Source: JAGRAX01 sp041391365 (GTDB taxonomy: Bacteria > Bdellovibrionota_G > JALEGL01 > JAGRMV01). From it: a DNA stretch of 64,000 bases. The translations under genes and the position numbers were made by a program. Location: assembly GCA_041391365.1 (NCBI GenBank), contig JAWKOC010000005.1, forward strand, positions 1 through 64,000, given 5' to 3'. The notes under the pieces were generated by a model, which ran no database searches, was not told the DNA's origin, and worked only from the letters and a program-made list of their open reading frames with translations. Below, piece by piece: positions 9,562 to 19,124 of the stretch. Each line of letters begins with the position of its first letter. Positions within the stretch are counted from its first letter, which is position 1.

Positions 9562-10433
9562 TTCAACTTCCTTTGATACCGATAACGAATCAAAATAGCC
9601 AAAGAATTCATCGCCAGAAGCACAACAAGCAAAACGATAATTCCAGAGGCTGCCAATTGATGAAACTCTGCTTTTGGTCTTGCAGCCCAATTGAAAATTT
9701 GAATGGGCAATACCGTGAAAGAATCCATGGGAGTTTTTGGATTGAAGGCAACATATCCCAAGGCACCCACAACCAACAAAGGAGCGCTCTCTCCAATGGC
9801 ACGAGATACTGCCAAAATAATTCCTGTCATCATGGCAGGAAGTGCTGAAGGAATGACGTGATCTCGAACGGTTTGCCACCGAGTGGCTCCCAGTGCCAGA
9901 GCCGCATATCGAGTAGCATTGGGAATGGCCTTGATGGCTTCTTTGGAAGAGATGATGATGATGGGCAAAATGAGCAAAGCCATGGTCATCGAAGCCGACA
10001 AAATGCTTCGACCAAACCCAAATCCTCTAACAAAAATCACCAATCCCAAAATCCCGTATACGATCGATGGGACACCTGCCAAATTAGAAATATTCAAATC
10101 AATCAGTTTGGTGAATCGATTTTTTGGTGCAAACTCCTCCAAATAGATGCTCGCTCCTACCCCAACAGGCAAGGCAATCAGGCAGGTCAATCCGATCACC
10201 CATAAAGATCCCGTCAAAGCCGAAAGGACTCCAGCCTTGGAGGGAAACCGAGAGGGAAAATTCGTGATAAAATCCCAATTCAAATAGGCCCAACCGTCGT
10301 AAAATATTTTACTAATCAAAACAACCAACAATACAAACGCAGAAAATGCGGCCATCACACACATAAAAGCCAGCACCTTTCCGACCAATTTTCGGCGAAA
10401 TAAAACCTTCTGATAATGTTGCTCGTTCATCAA
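9558..10433 (-). CDS. pstA: Phosphate ABC transporter permease PstA
   Basis: 291-residue inner-membrane permease with about six hydrophobic segments. The binding-protein-dependent transport motif EAIKAIPNATRYAALALGATRWQ... gives the EAA loop that contacts PstB. PVGVGASIYLEEF in the second membrane region is typical of PstA. It overlaps pstC by four bases (ATGA, 10430-10433) and pstB by four bases, so translation of the three is coupled. Confidence 0.93.
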   Translation of the reverse strand: MMNEQHYQKVLFRRKLVGKVLAFMCVMAAFSAFVLLVVLISKIFYDGWAYLNWDFITNFPSRFPSKAGVLSALTGSLWVIGLTCLIALPVGVGASIYLEEFAPKNRFTKLIDLNISNLAGVPSIVYGILGLVIFVRGFGFGRSILSASMTMALLILPIIIISSKEAIKAIPNATRYAALALGATRWQTVRDHVIPSALPAMMTGIILAVSRAIGESAPLLVVGALGYVAFNPKTPMDSFTVLPIQIFNWAARPKAEFHQLAASGIIVLLVVLLAMNSLAILIRYRYQRKLK

Positions 10434-11371
10434 GTTTCGTATCTCATTTTGTATTTTGCAAGAACACGATTGGACAAAATGTTCATCATCAGCGTAATAA
10501 AAAACAACGTCAAACCAATTACAAAAATAGTTTGGTATTCAATTGTACCTTGAGGAGTATCTCCAAGACTGACTTGCACAATGTACGCCGTCATGGTTTG
10601 GATACTTTCTAGGGGATTGAGTGTGAGCTTGGGAGTCGCACCGGAAGCCAATGTAACCGCCATAGTCTCTCCAATGGCTCTGGATATGGCCAAAACAAAT
10701 GAGGCCACGATGCCAGAAAGAGCTGCCGGAAAAACGATTCGGAATGAGGTTTCAAATTTTGTACTTCCGAGAGCATAGGACGCATAACGAAGTGCATTGG
10801 GAACTGATCTCATCGCATCATCTGAGAGAGAGGCGACCATGGGAAGAGCCATGATACCAACCACAATTGAACCACTCAACGCATTGAATACCTCTGTAGA
10901 GGGGAAAATTTTTTGCAATATCGGAGTGATGAAGGTCAAGGCAAAGTATCCATATACAACGGTAGGAATTCCAGACAAAATCTCAAGCACAGGTTTGACA
11001 AAATTTCTCAATCGATCGCTGGCATATTCACTTAAAAAAATAGCCGTTCCTACGCCAAAAGGAATCGCCACCAAAGCCGCTCCAAACGCAATCAAAAAGG
11101 TTCCACACACCAGTGGAAGAACACCAAAAGACTGTGGCCGAAACAGTGGATTCCATTGTGTCCCAAGCAAGTAGTCAAAAACTGATACTTTTGCAAAGAA
11201 AGGAAGACTTTCTTTGACCAATACCCATACGATCCCAAAAGTGGTCAACACTGACACAAAGGCAGAAAAAAATAAAAATGCATGAACAGGCTTTTCTCTA
11301 TGTTTTTGGCTAGTTACCAATTTCAAAAGCCTGGCAAAAAGGGAATCCGTACCCGATGGAGAGCTCGTCAT
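10430..11371 (-). CDS. pstC: Phosphate ABC transporter permease PstC
   Basis: 313-residue inner-membrane permease partner of PstA. A charged cytosolic N-terminus is followed by six predicted helices. IPFGVGTAIFLSEYA and the EAA-like loop AMRSVPNALRYASYALGSTKFE identify the family. A gene for the periplasmic phosphate-binding protein PstS normally precedes pstC; here phoR lies only 32 bases upstream and no pstS is present in the window. Confidence 0.93.
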   Translation of the reverse strand: MTSSPSGTDSLFARLLKLVTSQKHREKPVHAFLFFSAFVSVLTTFGIVWVLVKESLPFFAKVSVFDYLLGTQWNPLFRPQSFGVLPLVCGTFLIAFGAALVAIPFGVGTAIFLSEYASDRLRNFVKPVLEILSGIPTVVYGYFALTFITPILQKIFPSTEVFNALSGSIVVGIMALPMVASLSDDAMRSVPNALRYASYALGSTKFETSFRIVFPAALSGIVASFVLAISRAIGETMAVTLASGATPKLTLNPLESIQTMTAYIVQVSLGDTPQGTIEYQTIFVIGLTLFFITLMMNILSNRVLAKYKMRYET

Positions 11372-11403
11372 GATGTTATACCCGTTGTTTGTCCGACTCC
11401 TTA

Positions 11404-12597
11404 TCAGGAAGCCCTTTCTTTCTCAAATCTCAACTGAAATTCAGTACCCTTTTCTTTTTCACTGTGGACGGTGATTTTTCCGCCCATCTGCGCAACGGCA
11501 GACTTCACCATGGCGAGACCAATGCCGGTCCCTGTGGGGTTATGCATGGAAGTGTGAGAACTTTTGTAGAAACGATCAAAAATCCGAGCCCACTCGTCTT
11601 TAGGAATTCCCACACCCGAATCCACAACAGACAACACAATCTCTTCATTCTCCTCGTATGCTTTGACAAGAATATGACCTTTTTTGGGGACAAACTTGAT
11701 GGCGTTGTCGATCAAGTTTTCAAGAACAAGATCCAAAAGTGAAGGTGCAACATGAATCACAAGACTAGGGTCAATCGACAATTCAGATCGAATCTCTTTC
11801 TGTTTCAAAAGCACATCAAAACCGGAGAGCTTGCGTTCCACTGCGGATCGCAGGGCAACCCTCTTCTTTTCCAACACATTGACTTCGGTCTCGATCTTGC
11901 TCAATTCTACCAAACGTACAATCATAGTGGTCATCTCTTGTGTTCTCATCACAATTTGTTGAAGAAATTTCTGACGAACTTTTTCATCCATCTGTGGATC
12001 TTCAACCATGGTTTCCACATATCCTTGAATCACAGCCAACGGCGTTTTGAGTTGATGAGATGCATTGGCAATGAAATCTCTTCGAGCTTTTTCACTGTTT
12101 TTCAACGAGGTGATATCGTGAAGAAGCAAAACAGTTGCGGGTTCACCACGAAATTGCGTAGGAATGGTCTGTACCTCTACTTGAATTTCTGTATCATACA
12201 GTTCAAAACCAACCGTTTGAGTCAGCTCTTTTTGATTTTGTCGTGTGTAATAGATAAGCCTACGAATTTCTGGAATTTTAGAGGCATCCAAAAGTCGGGA
12301 AGAAGAAGTCTCATCAAAACTCACCTGAAACATGCGTATGAAACGATCGTTGTAAAAAAGAAGATGATTTTTCTGATTCAAAATCACAATACCTTCGTGC
12401 ATGGAGCTCAACACAGTATCGAGTTTTTCTTCCAATTCTTTTTTTTCACCTTCAATCTCTTTGATCTTTTTGTTTTTGGCTAGGAGCTCTTTTTCAACAT
12501 GAATTTTCTGTTTTCGATCTCCAAGCATTTTACTCCACAGAATCAAGAAAGAAACGCCCAAGACCCCTGCAAGCCCCCAACCACTGCTGATCAACAA
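11404..12597 (-). CDS. phoR: Phosphate regulon sensor histidine kinase PhoR
   Basis: 397 residues: one N-terminal membrane helix (about 7-25), a charged coiled-coil linker, a PAS domain (about 65-165), a HisKA domain with the phospho-acceptor histidine in FIANASHQLKTPLAVIQGY, and an HATPase domain with N-box ENLIDNAIKF and G-boxes DSGVGIPK and GTGIGLAMV. Family role: senses phosphate sufficiency through PstSCAB-PhoU and phosphorylates PhoB. Encoded 9 bases after phoB and before pstC, so regulator and transporter share one operon. Confidence 0.93.
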   Translation of the reverse strand: MLISSGWGLAGVLGVSFLILWSKMLGDRKQKIHVEKELLAKNKKIKEIEGEKKELEEKLDTVLSSMHEGIVILNQKNHLLFYNDRFIRMFQVSFDETSSSRLLDASKIPEIRRLIYYTRQNQKELTQTVGFELYDTEIQVEVQTIPTQFRGEPATVLLLHDITSLKNSEKARRDFIANASHQLKTPLAVIQGYVETMVEDPQMDEKVRQKFLQQIVMRTQEMTTMIVRLVELSKIETEVNVLEKKRVALRSAVERKLSGFDVLLKQKEIRSELSIDPSLVIHVAPSLLDLVLENLIDNAIKFVPKKGHILVKAYEENEEIVLSVVDSGVGIPKDEWARIFDRFYKSSHTSMHNPTGTGIGLAMVKSAVAQMGGKITVHSEKEKGTEFQLRFEKERAS

Positions 12598-12606
12598 GCC
12601 ATCCTC

Positions 12607-13296
12607 CTATAGATTTGATCGATACCCAATGCCACGAATGGTTTCGATAAAATCTACTTCTTGCTTGAGTTTTCTTCGCAGGGAAGCCACATGCACATCA
12701 ACATTGCGCTCGATGGTAATGATCCCTGGGCCATGGATCTGTTCCAAAAGCTGCTTTCGCGTAAAAACTTTTCCTGGATGATTGGCCAACGTCCACAAAA
12801 TCTGAAATTCCGTCTTGGTCAGTCTGACCAATCGTCCAGATTTTTTCACTTCCAAAAGATCCAAATTCAAATCCAGCTTACCAACCTTCATCAACGATGC
12901 TCCTGCTGGATCATCTTTTTGAGCTCTACGAATGGCGGCCTGAATTCTAGCCATGAGCTCCACCACCCGAAAAGGTTTGGTCACATAGTCGTCAGCACCC
13001 GCCTGCAGGCCTTCGACAATATCTTCCTCTTCATTTTTGGCCGTTAACATGATGATGGGGATGTCGCGCGTTTCGTGATTGAGCCTGAGAAACTTACATA
13101 CCTCAATGCCATCCGATTCAGGAAGCATGATGTCAAGCAAAACCAAAGCTGGCTTGCTTTCTTTTGCTATGCGGCAAGCATGCTTGCCCATGTCCGTTTG
13201 AATGACGTCAAACCCTGCTCTCTTGATGTTGTATTCTAAAATTTCGACGATGTCCGGATCATCTTCCACAACAAGAACGAGTTTCTTCGGTTTCAC
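12607..13296 (-). CDS. phoB: Phosphate regulon response regulator PhoB
   Basis: 229 residues of the OmpR family. The receiver domain has VEDDPD at the acidic pocket, the phospho-acceptor Asp in LVLLDIMLP (about residue 53), and the conserved Thr and Lys of MLTAKNE and VTKPF. The C-terminal winged helix ends with the family signature VDVHVASLRRKL and TIRGIGYR. First gene of the pho-pst operon. I looked for a Pho box upstream (13297-13443) and saw none that matches the E. coli consensus. Confidence 0.93.
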   Translation of the reverse strand: MKPKKLVLVVEDDPDIVEILEYNIKRAGFDVIQTDMGKHACRIAKESKPALVLLDIMLPESDGIEVCKFLRLNHETRDIPIIMLTAKNEEEDIVEGLQAGADDYVTKPFRVVELMARIQAAIRRAQKDDPAGASLMKVGKLDLNLDLLEVKKSGRLVRLTKTEFQILWTLANHPGKVFTRKQLLEQIHGPGIITIERNVDVHVASLRRKLKQEVDFIETIRGIGYRSNL

Positions 13297-13443
13297 AGGG
13301 GCCTTATACGTCTAACGATCTGGATTGTCACGATCACGAATCAAGTTTTCCTTGATTGATATTGAAGTTTATTATTTGACTCCAAAGGGAGCTTGAACTA
13401 ACTTGCGCTCCGCTGTTGCAAAGGGTGTTGGAGGAAATTTAAC

Positions 13444-14502
13444 ATGTTAAAATCATTAAAAATTCTATTGAGTGTGTCTCTGTTGGTTTTTTTCGCTTGC
13501 GAAAAGAAACCGGCTGAATCTGAGAGTACAAAAAAGCAGAGTGCAAACCAAAGCAACTCTAGCTCAGCTGAATCTGAGAAACCTTTCCAAGTTGGCCTTG
13601 TCTTCGACAAAGCGGGGGCGGACGATAAATCTTTCAACGAATCCGCAGCAAGAGGGGTAAAAAAAGCTCAAGAAGAACTTGGCATTGAACTCAAAACCAT
13701 TGAACCTCCGGATGACTCTGCCTATGAGCTGTCCAATGAACGCTTTGCATCTCGGGGGTATGATCTTGTGATTTCTGTCGGATTCATCCAGCAGGAAGCG
13801 GTGGAAAAAGTTGCCAAACGTTACCCCAACACCAAATTTGCCATCATTGACTCCACGGTAGACTTACCCAACGTAGCCAGCTTGCTGTTTGAAGAACATC
13901 AAGGCTCATTTTTGGTGGGAATGATTGCAGCCATGAAAAGCAAAACAGGCAAAGTAGGTTTTGTTGGAGGCATGGATATCCCTCTCATCCGAAGATTTGC
14001 TACTGCGTACGAAGCTGGGGCCGTACCACCAATCCCAATGCGCGAGTTTCATCAACTACGCAGGGGTAACCATTGAGGCCTTTTTCTACAGTCCGGGAAA
14101 GAATTGGCGAATTCACAAATCGCTCAAGGAGCTGAAGTGATTTTTGCGGCAGCCGGTTAGACGGGACTGGGTGTCTTTGATGCCGTCGCTGAAAAAAATA
14201 TTTATGGCATCGGTGTAGACTCCAATCAAAACTGGATCAAACCAGGTCAGATCCTTACGAGTATGCTCAAACGTGTGGATGTGGCGGTATTCGACATCAT
14301 TAAAGATGCAAAAGAAGGACATTTCCAAGGAGGTGTTCATCGCTTCAGTTTGGAAGATCATGGCATTGACTATGCCATGGATGAATACAACAAGGATCTC
14401 TTGACAGATGAAATGATCCAAAAAGTTGAACAAGCAAAAAAAGACATCATCGCAGGGAAAATTGATGTGCCTGACTATTATGTCCTTCAGAAAAAATCGT
14501 AA
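13444..14502 (+). pseudogene. BMP/PnrA-family substrate-binding lipoprotein, disrupted
   Basis: The intact protein would be a basic-membrane-protein type nucleoside-binding lipoprotein. It has a signal peptide with lipobox VFFAC, then the BMP N-lobe (QVGLVFDKAGADDKSFNESA) and C-lobe (IYGIGVDSNQNW, TSMLKRVDVAV). The frame shifts at about 14010-14045, returns at about 14080-14101, and a TAG at 14158-14160 interrupts FAAAG-TGLGVFDAV where the family has a glycine. The start has GGAGG at 13430-13434. Two compensating shifts plus a stop suggest real decay. It heads the operon with the ATPase and both permeases. Confidence 0.8.
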
Positions 14503-14505
14503 TCC

Positions 14506-16050
14506 ATGAAAGCCGAAACGGCAGTATCTTTACGGGGAGTTTCCAAACAGTTTGGTGAGGTATTGGCCAACGATCAAATCGATTTGGACATCTATGAAGG
14601 TGAAATCCATGGTCTGATCGGAGAAAATGGAGCCGGAAAATCTACCATCATGAAAATTCTCTATGGCTTTTACCAAGCCAGCGCTGGGGATATTTTTGTA
14701 TGGGGTGAAAAGAGATCCATCACAGGACCAGAAGATGCCATCGAATTGGGCATCGGTATGGTTCACCAGCATTTTATGCTACTGGAACCCATGTCCGTAT
14801 TTGAAAACATCGTTCTAGGACAGGAACAAACGAAGTGCGGCATCATCGATCAAAAAAACGCACGAAACAAGATTCAGAATCTTTTGCACCAATACAAGTT
14901 GTCGATGAACTTGGATGAAAAGATTCGCAACCTTCCCGTTGGCTTGCAACAACAAGTAGAAATCATCAAAGTACTGTTTCGGGAAGCCAAGATTCTTATT
15001 TTGGATGAACCCACAGCCGTACTCACCCCACAAGAAACCGACAATCTGTTCAAGGTGTTGACGGATTTGAAAAAAATGGGAAAGACGATTGTTCTGATTA
15101 CACACAAAATGAAAGAAATCTTGTCCATCACAGATCGGGTCACGGTATTTCGATCAGGAAAAAAAATACAAACGCTTGAAACTCGAAATGCTGATGAGTC
15201 AACCCTTGCTCAATTGATGGTTGGAAGAAAAATCAACAAGTCCTACGAAAGACAACAGATTGAACATCCAAAAGTAGTGTTGAATGTTGAAAACATTTCC
15301 TATCAACCTGAAGACCACAAAGCATTGCTCAGCGATATTTGTTTCGAGATCCGAGAAGGAGAAATTCTTGGGGTCGCTGGAGTTATGGGGAATGGTCAAA
15401 CTGAGCTTGAAGGAATTTTGTCTGGACTGATTCGGCCCACATCTGGGAAAATCTATTTGCAAAGTCAGCGAATTGATCACCGAACCAATCGTGAAATACG
15501 CAAATTGGGTGGAAGCTATTATCAATCGGATCAGCCTCTAGGACACGTACCCGAAGATCGGCACCAAATGGGAATGTTGTTGGATTGGACTGCAACAGAC
15601 AATTTTTTACTGGGACATTCTCATGAAAAAAATTTTCGCAGAGGTCCTTTGATTGATCACTCCAAACTCAGAGATCATGCACAAACATTGATGGAGAAAT
15701 ACGATGTCTCTCCAAAAAATCCAGACTTGCTAGCCAAACATTTTTCTGGAGGAAACCAACAAAAAATGGTCTTGGCCAGAGAGCTTGGATCTTCACCCCG
15801 ATTTGCATTGATTTCACAACCCACCCGCGGAGTTGACATTGGTGCGATTGAATTTATCCACCAAGAAATTTTACTCCTAAGAGAGCAACGTGCGGCCATC
15901 TTGCTGATTTCTGCAGATTTGGATGAGATTCTCAATCTATCTGATCGAATTCTGGTTCTGTCCGATGGAAAGATACGAGGCATAGAAATAGCTGGACAAA
16001 CCACGAGAGAGCAATTGGGCCTGATGATGATGGGAGATCGACAAGCATGA
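14506..16050 (+). CDS. ABC importer ATPase, duplicated (nucleoside/BMP family)
   Basis: 514 residues with two fused ATP-binding domains. Domain 1 has Walker A GENGAGKST, signature LPVGLQQQVEI and Walker B ILILDEPTAVLTP. Domain 2 has the degenerate GVMGNGQTEL P-loop, FSGGNQQKMVLAREL and LISQPTRGVDIGA. This is the YufO/NupO arrangement that pairs with two permeases and a BMP lipoprotein. It starts 3 bases after the broken binding-protein gene and overlaps the first permease by four bases. The ATPase itself is intact. Confidence 0.88.
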   Translation: MKAETAVSLRGVSKQFGEVLANDQIDLDIYEGEIHGLIGENGAGKSTIMKILYGFYQASAGDIFVWGEKRSITGPEDAIELGIGMVHQHFMLLEPMSVFENIVLGQEQTKCGIIDQKNARNKIQNLLHQYKLSMNLDEKIRNLPVGLQQQVEIIKVLFREAKILILDEPTAVLTPQETDNLFKVLTDLKKMGKTIVLITHKMKEILSITDRVTVFRSGKKIQTLETRNADESTLAQLMVGRKINKSYERQQIEHPKVVLNVENISYQPEDHKALLSDICFEIREGEILGVAGVMGNGQTELEGILSGLIRPTSGKIYLQSQRIDHRTNREIRKLGGSYYQSDQPLGHVPEDRHQMGMLLDWTATDNFLLGHSHEKNFRRGPLIDHSKLRDHAQTLMEKYDVSPKNPDLLAKHFSGGNQQKMVLARELGSSPRFALISQPTRGVDIGAIEFIHQEILLLREQRAAILLISADLDEILNLSDRILVLSDGKIRGIEIAGQTTREQLGLMMMGDRQA

Positions 16051-17128
16051 AATCATTTTTGCGATCTCTGATAGCACTGACTTTGTCGTTGATTCTGACC
16101 GGAGTTTTGGTGGGTTTTGTAGGAGAAAATCCTTTTGCGATCTATAAAATTTTATTTTCGTCTGCTTTTGGCTCTCTCTCTGCATTCAATTACACTTTAT
16201 ATTATGCCACCCCTTTGATTTTTACTGGCCTTGCAGTGGCACTGGCCTTCCATGTAGGTCTTTTCAACATTGGATGTGAAGGACAACTTCATGTGGGTGC
16301 TTTTGTGCGGCTATGGTAGGACTTCTTGCACCAGAAACAACTTCGTTTGGCTTTTTATGGCTTGCATTTGCTATCGTGGCGTCTTTTGTGGGAGGAGCTT
16401 TATGGGGTGCCATTCCAGGACTATTGCGAGCCTATCGGGGCAGCCATGAAGTCATCAATACGATCATGATGAATTTTATTGCAACAGCTCTGCTTACCTA
16501 TCTGGCGTTGTATCATTTCAAAGATTACTCCATTCAAGCCATCGCAACCCCCTTGATTGCAAAATCAACTCATATTCCCAAGCTATCGACCGTGTTTCCA
16601 TTTGCTTCGAACAGTCCAGCCAACTTTTCTTTCCTCTTGGCACTTTTGGTTGCTGCATTGACTTATGTGTTTTTATGGAAAAGCAAATATGGGTTTGAAT
16701 TTCGAGCCGTAGGACAAAATCAGCGTGTAGCACACTGCTCAGGAATTCCAGTGAAGAGGATCATTTTGCTTTCCATGTTGCTCTCAGGAGGATTGGCTGG
16801 ACTTGTGGCTTGCAGTGAAGTTCTCGGACATTTGTACAGATACAAAGAAGGATTTTCTCATGGATACGGGTTTTTGGGTATTGCTGTAGCACTGCTTGGA
16901 AGAAATCATCCTTTTGGAATTGTGCTTGCGTCAATTCTCTTTGGAGCACTTCACAATTCAGGTATTGCATTGGAGTTTGATACTCAAAACATCAGTCGAG
17001 ATCTCATTGGAGTCATCCAGGGATTGATCATTCTCATCACCGCGTCGGACGGGTTGTTTGAAATGATTTCTACGAAAAAAATTTCTTCTTTTCTTGCCTC
17101 TCTTTTCCCCAAAAAGGAGATCAAATGA
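16047..17128 (+). pseudogene. ABC importer permease 1 (YufP/NupP-like), one frameshift
   Basis: The N-terminal 90 codons (from 16047) give two membrane helices and the family motif GLFNIGCEGQLHVGAF, then run into a stop at 16319. The remaining 270 codons continue in another frame as AAMVGLLAP...GSHEVINTIMMNF, with the EAA-like sequence AVGQNQRVAHCSGI and a charged C-terminus. A one-base deletion at about 16296-16306 would explain the break. The parts together match the usual length of about 350-360 residues. It overlaps the ATPase and the second permease by four bases each. Confidence 0.8.
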
Positions 17129-18081
17129 TTTGGCTGGACATAGCTTTTTGGGCATCGTTGCTGAGCTCTGCAATTCGTCTATCCACACCTCTTACTTTTG
17201 CAGCGTTGGGAGGTTTTTTTTCAGAACGTAGTGGAGTCATCAACATTGCCTTAGAAGGGCTTATGTTGATTGGGGCTTTTGCTGCTGCATGGGGAAATCT
17301 ATATTTTGAGTCCAGCTTTGTGGGTGTTGTGTTGGCCATGGTCGTAAGTATGGTTGTGGCAAGCCTTCACGCATGGGCCTGTGTTCGATTCAAGGCAGAT
17401 CAAATTGTCAGCGGAATGGCCATCAATATCTTGACCTTTGGACTTGCCCCCATGTTGAGCAAAGCATTGTACGGAACACGAGGATCAAGCCCACAAATCC
17501 CAGAGAGCATTCATATGGAAGAATGGTCCATTCCCATTCTTCGAGACATTCCACTGATTAAGGAAGTTTTAGGACATCATATTCCTCTGGTTTATGTAGC
17601 GATTCTTTGTGTAATAGCTACACATTACTGGTCCAAAAAAACGGCCTTGGGCCTGCACCATCGAGCGGTCGGAGAACATCCTGAAGCTGCAGATAGTTTG
17701 GGCATTCATGTGAACCGTATGAGATGGTTTTCGGTGATGGTGAGTGGGGCCATGTGTGGATTGGCAGGTGCATTTTTGTCCATCGGTCATGGAAGCGGCT
17801 TTGCGCGCAACATGACTTCTGGTAGAGGGTACATTGCGCTGACGGCAATGATTTTTGGGAAATGGAAGCCCATCCCAACCTTTCTTGCTTGTTTGTTGTT
17901 TGGATTTACAGATGCTTTGCAAATTCGAATGCAAGGAACTCCTCTACCCTATTTGGGAGAAATCCCTCCACAATTCATTCAGATCTTACCTTACGTTGTA
18001 ACCATGGTTGTGTTGGCGGGGTTCATTGGAACCGCTCGATCTCCCAAGGCTTTGGGAATTCCCTATGTCAAAGAGAGATAA
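17125..18081 (+). CDS. ABC importer permease 2 (YufQ/NupQ-like)
   Basis: 318 residues, about eight hydrophobic segments. Early RLSTPLTFAALGGFFSERSGVINIALEGLM is the hallmark of BMP-type nucleoside permeases, and LHHRAVGEHPEAADSLGIHVNRMR is the ATPase-contact loop. The gene is intact although the binding protein and first permease in the same operon are broken. It starts in a four-base overlap with the upstream permease and ends the operon. Substrate by family: purine or other nucleosides; not provable here. Confidence 0.88.
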   Translation: MIWLDIAFWASLLSSAIRLSTPLTFAALGGFFSERSGVINIALEGLMLIGAFAAAWGNLYFESSFVGVVLAMVVSMVVASLHAWACVRFKADQIVSGMAINILTFGLAPMLSKALYGTRGSSPQIPESIHMEEWSIPILRDIPLIKEVLGHHIPLVYVAILCVIATHYWSKKTALGLHHRAVGEHPEAADSLGIHVNRMRWFSVMVSGAMCGLAGAFLSIGHGSGFARNMTSGRGYIALTAMIFGKWKPIPTFLACLLFGFTDALQIRMQGTPLPYLGEIPPQFIQILPYVVTMVVLAGFIGTARSPKALGIPYVKER

Positions 18082-18112
18082 CCAGTCCATTTTGTTTTGA
18101 TAGATGCTTTCT

Positions 18113-19054
18113 CTATTGCATAAGCGATAAGTCTTTGAGTCGCTTGTGCAACCATTGTCCCGCAGTCAATTCTTCACGTATCGGATGATGAAATCCTTGA
18201 AGAGACTGTGAGTGATTCGCATGATAAAAAAATACGGTGGCATATCGATCGAGATGGAGATTTCTGTTGGTCACTCTATGGGGTGAAGCTTTGATTTTTC
18301 CCCCTGTGATGTATTCAAACATGTCGCCTATGTTGATGAGGATACAATCATGAAACGCTTCGTAATCGAGCTCGACCCATTCTTGTGCAGGAGTTAAATA
18401 TTCCAAACCTGGCTGCTGGGGAACAGGTTGCAATCCCAAAAGTTGAATTCCTGTATGTTGGGCAGCACGCTGGCCCTGAGAAGATCGTTCGACCGGAGGA
18501 TAGTGAATGATTCGAAGCACATGCCCTCCATCTTGGATCAACTGGGACATTTTCGAAGAGTCGATTCCAAACTGACCGGCGAGTATGTTGCAAATTTGAT
18601 TTCCAGTTTGAGCGAACTGCGAAAACAGTGATTGAAAAACCAATTGAAACTGAGGATCAAATTGAGGCCATACATTGACAGCATAGTCACGTTGAGATTC
18701 TTGAGATGAAAAATCGGAAGGTCCGATATGAAAAAATTCTTTTAAATCTGGGAAACGACCTCCCACAGCCTTTTCAGACTGAAATGGAAAATATCCTACG
18801 TTGCTGTATCGCTTTTGATCGTATGATTTGTACAGATACTTGGACTTTTCATCCAAAGAACAAGCAAAAAAAGCCTCCGACAATTCAAAAGATGCTCGGA
18901 GTTTGAAAGTGTCAATGGGAGAGTTTCGAAGCATCAAAAAGCCATACTGCTGTAGAGATTGATGAAGGAGTTCTTGTATCTGCACCAAAGGCTGGGCAAA
19001 ATCTATGATAGGAAACAAATCCTTTTGACCGATTTTTCTGGGCATAACTTTCAC
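18113..19054 (-). CDS. Isopenicillin N synthase-like Fe(II)/2-oxoglutarate oxygenase with HxG motif
   Basis: 313 residues of the IPNS-like non-heme iron family. The N-terminal DIOX-like domain (FPIIDFAQPL, YGFLMLRNSPI) is followed by the jelly roll. The distal metal histidine is H259 in ASPHRV and the likely 2-oxoglutarate arginine is R270 in DRYATVFFY. The proximal motif is H200-T-G202, with glycine (GGA, plus 18449-18451) where HxD is normal. Flanking residues (RAAQ, IQLLGLQ) are well preserved. HxG or HxA occurs in Fe/2OG halogenases, but loss of the Asp could also mean an inactive or altered enzyme. Single gene, convergent with the ABC operon. Confidence 0.8.
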   Translation of the reverse strand: MKVMPRKIGQKDLFPIIDFAQPLVQIQELLHQSLQQYGFLMLRNSPIDTFKLRASFELSEAFFACSLDEKSKYLYKSYDQKRYSNVGYFPFQSEKAVGGRFPDLKEFFHIGPSDFSSQESQRDYAVNVWPQFDPQFQLVFQSLFSQFAQTGNQICNILAGQFGIDSSKMSQLIQDGGHVLRIIHYPPVERSSQGQRAAQHTGIQLLGLQPVPQQPGLEYLTPAQEWVELDYEAFHDCILINIGDMFEYITGGKIKASPHRVTNRNLHLDRYATVFFYHANHSQSLQGFHHPIREELTAGQWLHKRLKDLSLMQ

Positions 19055-19124
19055 ATGAACCTCACCGAATTGGGCGGTCTAATACATTAACGCTTAGCAT
19101 TACGCAAGGACCTTTTCTCATCCA

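Noticed and set aside
8791..9879. 362-residue start for pstB
   Set aside because: The first 106 residues are an out-of-frame shadow of pstA; the GTG at 9561 gives the normal PstB length.
13297..13443. Pho box before phoB
   Set aside because: No pair of CTGTCAT-like direct repeats with 4-base spacing could be found in either strand.
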